From: CAZFLN01 sp964519905
Lineage (GTDB): Bacteria; Patescibacteriota; Microgenomatia; UBA1400; UBA1396
DNA: 44,821 nt
Direction of reading: 5' to 3'
Assembly (NCBI GenBank): GCA_964519905.1
Contig: CAZFLN010000009.1
Span: 1-44,821 of the forward strand
Positions 39,774-44,821 of this stretch are shown here, piece after piece. A program made the translations under genes and the position numbers. Under the pieces are notes generated by a model that did not search any database, had not been told where the DNA came from, and worked only from the letters and a program-made list of their open reading frames with translations. Within the stretch, counting starts at the first letter, position 1, and every line of letters begins with the position of its first letter.

Positions 39774-42700
39774 ATGAAATTCTTCTCGTTCAAGAAAAAT
39801 CTTTCCAACCTTACACTTTCTATTCAAGGAAAAGCCAATTATTTCATTGCAAGTTTTGTTGCTGTAGCACTCCTTGCTTTTTCTTTAGGTGCTTACTTTA
39901 TTCCTGCTGCAAAAGCCGCCCCAGAAATATCTATGGGTGGAATCAACTTCGACGGCTCTATTCGTGGCTACTGTACTGCACCACAACCCATCCAAGTTTC
40001 TGTGTATGCAACAGATTGGGATGAGCAACATCAACCCGGAGCAGTTCTGGAAGCTCGCTACAGAATAGATGAAGGCGGGTGGGAGAACATCACTCGAGAC
40101 GATTGGGATCCTGAAAACGCCCAAGCATCCTTTTCCTTTGATTTTGACTGTACGCCCTATTTCGAAGACGGTCTCTATCATACATTCGAACTGGAAGTAA
40201 ATAACCCATACAGCGTCACTACTACTTATGGCCCAACGCAGTTTCGGGCTTGGGACATAGATGTGTATGAAGCCTCGGTAGACTCGGGAACTGTTACGCT
40301 CACCTCGACAACATCTGCAGAACTTCAAGGATCAAAAATTTTATGGCCAGATGAAACACAAAATCTTGACATTAATTACTTCTACGGAAGAATGTTGCCA
40401 GGGTATAATCAGTTCAAAACATCAAGTGGCACTCCTGCACCTGGAGCCCTCCAATACAGCATGAATGGAGGATCATTTACAGATCTTTCTTCCGATGCAT
40501 ACTTCTCTGGACCAAACTTTAGTAATATTTACGCAGAGTTCTCTCTTCCTGGAAACACGCTCGCTCCAGGTGAACATACAATAACATTCAGATTCACAAA
40601 AAGTGACGACACGACTATTGATCTTGACTTTCCAGCCCTCGTTGGAGAGGAGTATCAACCAGCCCCAACAACTATTACCGTTGATCAGAATGTGGGTGGA
40701 ACAATAACGCTCAATGGAGCAAATAAAGACCTCACAGGAACTATCCTTTCCCCAGATATCCCATTATCGTCTGGCTTCATTTCTATTGACTCGACACATT
40801 ATTACGATTTAGTTGGAATCGAAAACCAGAATACCTATAATTTTAATATTGAAGATCTTGCAGCCACATACGAACTATCTGAAGGTGACTATAATATGGT
40901 CATTTCGGTTCAGACAACACACTGGACCTATGCAGAAGAATACTACACGCTCACCATCGAAGGAGGACTCACTCCTCCAGAAGATCCTGGCATCAAGATT
41001 GATCAGGATATACATGGAAACGACGAACTGTATACAGGAACTACTCCGATCATTTCTGGTCGAGCAGTTGGAACTGCATCTATTGTTTCGTCTATAACAT
41101 ATTCATTGGACGGTGGTTCACATGTCCCAGTCACACTTGAAGATGGAAACTACAATAGTATTGTTGAACAATTTAGCATTCCATTGAGCTCTCATACTCC
41201 AGAAGGAGAGCACACTCTCGAAATCCGAATGCAAGAACAAAATGGCACCACAGCCACACGAAACTTTACACTTTTCTTGGATTACAGTACTCCAAATTGT
41301 GGAACGACCTGGTACAACCAACAAAGTCCTGCCTACACTCGGACGTTCAACTACAGCGGCATCACCTGTACCGATGCAGAGCAAGTCGAATCTGTAACTT
41401 GGAGAATTTACCACGCACTGGATGGTGTCATTGCCACCGGAGATGTTACAGACGTAACAGCAGGTGCTTTTGGATCCAGTAGTGTCAGCTTTGATTTCAC
41501 CGCTGAAATTCCCGCTGGACCTCCAAACTACGATGGATACATTAGTGTTGATATTTTCGTGAAGGATAGAGCTGGAAATGAACAAATCTACTACGATCCA
41601 ATCGTGGTTGATTATGAAGACCAAACTCCGCCTACTCTGAGCATTCAGTTGGTAAAGCCAGATCCGTTGCACGATATAACACCTACTATTTCTGGAACCT
41701 GTTCTGATCGTGCGTATCGAGAGACAAACACGCCTATTCAGTCAATAGAACTCCAGTTAAATGGTGGAAGCTGGGACTCTGTTACTCCTTTAGATGGCGC
41801 TTTTGACAGCACTGTTGAAAAATTTGCCTACACACTGCCAAATCTCAGTCCTGGGGACTATGAAGTTGCTGTTCGCTGCACAGATGGAGCCGGAAATACT
41901 ACCACCACTTCTGGAAGTGACAATATTACGTTCAGTGTTCAAACACTCGACCCAGATGCGGAACCGGTACTCGTCGATAACTTTACGGAAGACTTCTATA
42001 GCAGAGATTTCCAAGACGTCGCTGATACGACACTGATTTGGGGAAATGGGAAACTTCGTTTGAAGGAGGACATTACCATCACTCGAGATCCTATTGTTAC
42101 CTCAGGGTACCGTGACAGATACGAAACTATATCTGATACCAGAAACTATGGAATCTTTCCAAGTTTAGATTCAGGGTTTGCTTGGTATGCCAATCGAAAC
42201 GGTCTTTTCCGCCTCGATATGTCCAGCGGAACCAGCACACCGGTAAGTTTTTCTGGAGTGAGTGGTTTAGGGGGCGCTGCTACCCACATGCAAGAGGTTG
42301 AGTATGACGGAAAGCGTTGGCTCTTCGTCTCTAATTCTCTGGGTCTCTCTGTCGTGAATATCACTGACGGAGTTGGCTACCAGAGTAGCTCGCTTGGAGA
42401 AATTAACCACTTTGCCGTTGACGTTCAAAGAGGAAGAATGGGCGTATATGCTCTCGTAGAGAATTATACTGCGCCAGAGAGCCGATTGAAGTACTGGGCA
42501 TTACGTCCAGATCTCGGTGATGTCTTTGATTCGAGCGAAATAAGAGACTTCAACCAAAACTATGCTGGGATGACTGGTCATGACATTATCCGGGTCTTTG
42601 CTTCTCCAGATGGTCAAAGATTCTATGTCTCTATTTACGAGTCAGGTCTGTATCTCTTTGATGATAACAACACGCCTCTTACTCTAGGAGACGACCAAGC

Positions 42701-44821
42701 GGGTCGCATCACTGATGCATCTCGTCCATCACATGATCTCAGTGTCATCTTCGCAGTGACATTCGATCCAGCAGGAAACCTCATCTTTGGATCTTCTGGT
42801 CCAAAAACTGGGGAACTCTTCGTCCAGCTCGATGACAATGGCACCCCATTCAACAGTGCAGATGACAACATCGTGCGCATTGCGACAGATCAAGACTTGG
42901 GGTACAGAAACATTTACAAGTTGATGTATATTCCAGGTTTGAACGACATTGGTGACCAAATCTTTGTTCAGTCGGAAGATGATAACCCCGTGTACATTAA
43001 CTTCAACAATACATATGAAGATCCATATGACGACACGTTTATTGAGTTGCCAATCGACGGAAATATTCGTCCGTCAGCGATTAAAATTGAGCTAGCAGAT
43101 TACAACACTCTCTATGCCAACATTGATCGTCAGGGACTCTTCCGCATTAACTTGCAACGTGGTTGGGAAGCGAGCGGACATGCTGTTGCGCTCCCACCTC
43201 GACCGGCCGAAGCAGTTGTTATCAACAACTTCGTAGCAGAAGCAAGTACAACAGATCCAATTGCTTTCTTGCCAGCAGATGGAAGCGCACAGTACATGCG
43301 TCAATTCATTGCTCCAGTTCATGCGCAGGGAAGTCACAACATCGTGTACGAAATCTCTCTGGATGACGGAGCAACCTGGGAAGTTGTGAGTCTGGGAGAG
43401 CTTCAGCAAATTGCAGAAGAAGATTACCGTCTACAGTTCCGTATTTCTATGACACCAGAAGGAAGTGCCAGTCCAGTGGTTACCACGTACTCACTCCAAT
43501 ACGGTGGCTACCCAGATCCAAACCAGATCAATAGTGTTACGGATTTTGCAGTCACTGCGAATCCTGCCAGTGTGAGAGTTGGACAAAACTTTACCTTTGG
43601 CATGGAAGCTGTTGATGTGTTAGATCTGCGAGTACTGAACTATAACGGAAACGTTTCCTTACAGCTGCTTGACTCGGACAGTGTCGATCAAACTTCTGCA
43701 CTCAGCGTCAATTCTCTGAGTTTGGTGAACGGTCATGTTCAGGTCGGGAACTTGTTCATCACTCGTCCAGGCACATACAGAATTGTGGCCTCGAACGGTG
43801 ATGGAAGTGTGCAGTCCAACAGTTTCGTCATAACTCCGGAAGACGTTACTCCGCCGACTCCAACTCCAAACCCTGGTGGTTCTGGGTCAAGCGGATCTGG
43901 ATCGAGTTCAAGTAGCACGCACGACGATAGTCAGGATCCAAAGCTTTCCTTCTCGTCAAGTGCATACAGAGTCTGTGCCAACACACCATTTACACTCCGC
44001 TGGAGTAGTAACCAAATGACCTCTGCCACATTAAATGGCGAAGGAATTGGGACAGAAGGTTCTCGAGAAAAAACCATTCAGAGTACAACAACATTTGAGC
44101 TCAAAACGAATGGTCCAAAAGGTTCTCTGACCAGTACCCTCACGGTCGTAGTCGATCCAAACGCTGGAGACTGTTCTCAGCCACAATCACTGAGAATCTT
44201 CACTCCGGTTTTGGCAGTAGACGAAGACGGGAATATTGTTGAGGTCTACAACACGCCAGGTCTTCCACAACAAGACGGGTCTGAAGGATCTGGAACAGAA
44301 CAAGATGGTGAATCAGGATCTAATGGAAAAAATCCAAAACTCAGTGTTGGTGGTCCTCAGGTCGTGATCGAAGGTGAAAAAGTGAAAATCTGGTGGGAAG
44401 CTGATCCTGGCACTGGTGTGACAGTGAGCACGCTCGGTGGCGAAAGTTCCAGTATTGGGAGCTTCGAGTTCATCGCTCGTGAGTCGCAGACCGTAGTGAT
44501 CACCGCACACAAAGATGGACAGACCACCACGCAAACCGTCGAAATCGTTGTAAAGAAACTGCCAGCCGGACTCGGAAACATCATTCCAGCCAGCATGCTG
44601 CCAATCCTAGCAGCTGGTATGCGCTATGCCGCGATCAGTTGGTTGCTCTTACTCGGGATCATTAAGCTCTTCGCTTTCTTCAAGCGCAAGCCAGACGAAG
44701 ACGAAGTAGAAATTTCCTGGCCAAGCTGGATCGTGAAGCAGTTCCAGATCTTCCTCTGGGTCGTCTCTCCACTCATCTTGCTGCTGAGTTTACTTGCAGC
44801 CAGTGTTCTCGGAGGCGCTTG
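39774..44821 (+). CDS. giant membrane-anchored surface protein (copy 2), 3' end cut by the window edge
   Basis: The frame is open for 1,682 codons to the edge. By comparison with copy 1 about 24 residues are missing. It has a Sec signal (helix about 24-41, cleavage after AAKA). Ig-like domains follow, with GYCTAPQP, CGTTWYNQQSP ... GITCTD and QTPPTLSIQLVKPDP. The propeller-like region (FDDNNTPLTLGDDQAGRI, DDNGTPFNSADDNIVRI, DRQGLFRINLQRGW) matches copy 1. A Gly/Ser linker and the C-terminal helices with FFKRKPDEDEVE end it. It lacks an N-terminal segment of roughly 300 residues found in copy 1. The last 1,000 residues align almost without break, so the pair is a tandem duplication with diverged outer ends. 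Confidence 0.85.
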   Translation, partial: MKFFSFKKNLSNLTLSIQGKANYFIASFVAVALLAFSLGAYFIPAAKAAPEISMGGINFDGSIRGYCTAPQPIQVSVYATDWDEQHQPGAVLEARYRIDEGGWENITRDDWDPENAQASFSFDFDCTPYFEDGLYHTFELEVNNPYSVTTTYGPTQFRAWDIDVYEASVDSGTVTLTSTTSAELQGSKILWPDETQNLDINYFYGRMLPGYNQFKTSSGTPAPGALQYSMNGGSFTDLSSDAYFSGPNFSNIYAEFSLPGNTLAPGEHTITFRFTKSDDTTIDLDFPALVGEEYQPAPTTITVDQNVGGTITLNGANKDLTGTILSPDIPLSSGFISIDSTHYYDLVGIENQNTYNFNIEDLAATYELSEGDYNMVISVQTTHWTYAEEYYTLTIEGGLTPPEDPGIKIDQDIHGNDELYTGTTPIISGRAVGTASIVSSITYSLDGGSHVPVTLEDGNYNSIVEQFSIPLSSHTPEGEHTLEIRMQEQNGTTATRNFTLFLDYSTPNCGTTWYNQQSPAYTRTFNYSGITCTDAEQVESVTWRIYHALDGVIATGDVTDVTAGAFGSSSVSFDFTAEIPAGPPNYDGYISVDIFVKDRAGNEQIYYDPIVVDYEDQTPPTLSIQLVKPDPLHDITPTISGTCSDRAYRETNTPIQSIELQLNGGSWDSVTPLDGAFDSTVEKFAYTLPNLSPGDYEVAVRCTDGAGNTTTTSGSDNITFSVQTLDPDAEPVLVDNFTEDFYSRDFQDVADTTLIWGNGKLRLKEDITITRDPIVTSGYRDRYETISDTRNYGIFPSLDSGFAWYANRNGLFRLDMSSGTSTPVSFSGVSGLGGAATHMQEVEYDGKRWLFVSNSLGLSVVNITDGVGYQSSSLGEINHFAVDVQRGRMGVYALVENYTAPESRLKYWALRPDLGDVFDSSEIRDFNQNYAGMTGHDIIRVFASPDGQRFYVSIYESGLYLFDDNNTPLTLGDDQAGRITDASRPSHDLSVIFAVTFDPAGNLIFGSSGPKTGELFVQLDDNGTPFNSADDNIVRIATDQDLGYRNIYKLMYIPGLNDIGDQIFVQSEDDNPVYINFNNTYEDPYDDTFIELPIDGNIRPSAIKIELADYNTLYANIDRQGLFRINLQRGWEASGHAVALPPRPAEAVVINNFVAEASTTDPIAFLPADGSAQYMRQFIAPVHAQGSHNIVYEISLDDGATWEVVSLGELQQIAEEDYRLQFRISMTPEGSASPVVTTYSLQYGGYPDPNQINSVTDFAVTANPASVRVGQNFTFGMEAVDVLDLRVLNYNGNVSLQLLDSDSVDQTSALSVNSLSLVNGHVQVGNLFITRPGTYRIVASNGDGSVQSNSFVITPEDVTPPTPTPNPGGSGSSGSGSSSSSTHDDSQDPKLSFSSSAYRVCANTPFTLRWSSNQMTSATLNGEGIGTEGSREKTIQSTTTFELKTNGPKGSLTSTLTVVVDPNAGDCSQPQSLRIFTPVLAVDEDGNIVEVYNTPGLPQQDGSEGSGTEQDGESGSNGKNPKLSVGGPQVVIEGEKVKIWWEADPGTGVTVSTLGGESSSIGSFEFIARESQTVVITAHKDGQTTTQTVEIVVKKLPAGLGNIIPASMLPILAAGMRYAAISWLLLLGIIKLFAFFKRKPDEDEVEISWPSWIVKQFQIFLWVVSPLILLLSLLAASVLGGA

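Noticed and set aside
1..44821. Recoding of TGA as glycine, as in some Gracilibacteria
   Set aside because: TGA serves as the stop of murG, atpG, purA and the second glycosyltransferase, and none lies inside a conserved gene.
1..44821. CRISPR arrays, insertion sequences, prophage or integrase genes
   Set aside because: No regularly spaced repeats, transposase or integrase motifs, or terminal inverted repeats were seen. The region reads as core chromosome.

Overview
The window looks like a chromosomal stretch of a Candidate Phyla Radiation (Patescibacteria) bacterium. This is inferred from gene content and divergence, not from a marker tree. Supporting signs are tight gene packing, trimmed versions of core enzymes (an AspRS without its GAD insertion, an ATP synthase delta subunit reduced to its C-terminal domain), isolated members of nucleotide pathways (DHODH, adenylosuccinate synthetase, a deoxynucleoside kinase), eight-stranded F1Fo gene order without atpI, and very large membrane-anchored surface proteins. 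TGA is used as a normal stop, so the standard bacterial code fits. Two runs of ten Ns (24070-24079 and 37529-37538) are assembly gaps that break two otherwise intact genes.

Layout. 1-5300: a partial RecD-like helicase (minus strand), pyrD, aspS, a promoter-driven structured RNA ending in a terminator directly before an HD-domain hydrolase, and a dNK-type kinase. 5300-6500: an RRM RNA-binding protein with a long leader, a small coiled-coil protein and tRNA-Glu. 6650-12830: the complete ATP synthase operon atpB-E-F-H-A-G-D-C. 12850-23000: a division and wall block, murG-ftsQ-ftsA-ftsZ, then purA, ileS and a SEDS polymerase (rodA/ftsW). 23040-24800: rplU, a Trm11-like RNA methyltransferase and rpmA. 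24860-27910: an RsuA/RluB pseudouridine synthase divergent from parB, which is followed by a Ser/Thr-type kinase. 27950-33250: tRNA-His, an EamA-type transporter, an unknown protein, two GT-C type membrane glycosyltransferases and a small membrane protein. 33280-33960: a minus-strand cluster of five tRNAs (Leu-CAG, Leu-GAG, Val, Phe, Gly). 34135-end: two tandem paralogous giant surface proteins of about 1,820 and about 1,700 residues, the second cut by the window edge.

A window-wide pattern is the way expression starts. At least fifteen genes have a clear -10 hexamer (TATACT, TATAAT, TAGAAT, TACAAT and similar) only 6-9 bases before the start codon, which predicts leaderless mRNAs. Genes inside the ATP synthase operon instead carry Shine-Dalgarno sequences. 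This pattern also settles several start codons (ileS GTG 18920, parB ATG 25663, the glycosyltransferase ATG 29849, the surface protein ATG 34135).

The most interesting points for follow-up are the tandem giant surface proteins, the structured RNA/attenuator candidate at about 3309-3416, the reduced delta subunit, the ParB-kinase pair, and the departures from consensus in AspRS, DHODH and IleRS.
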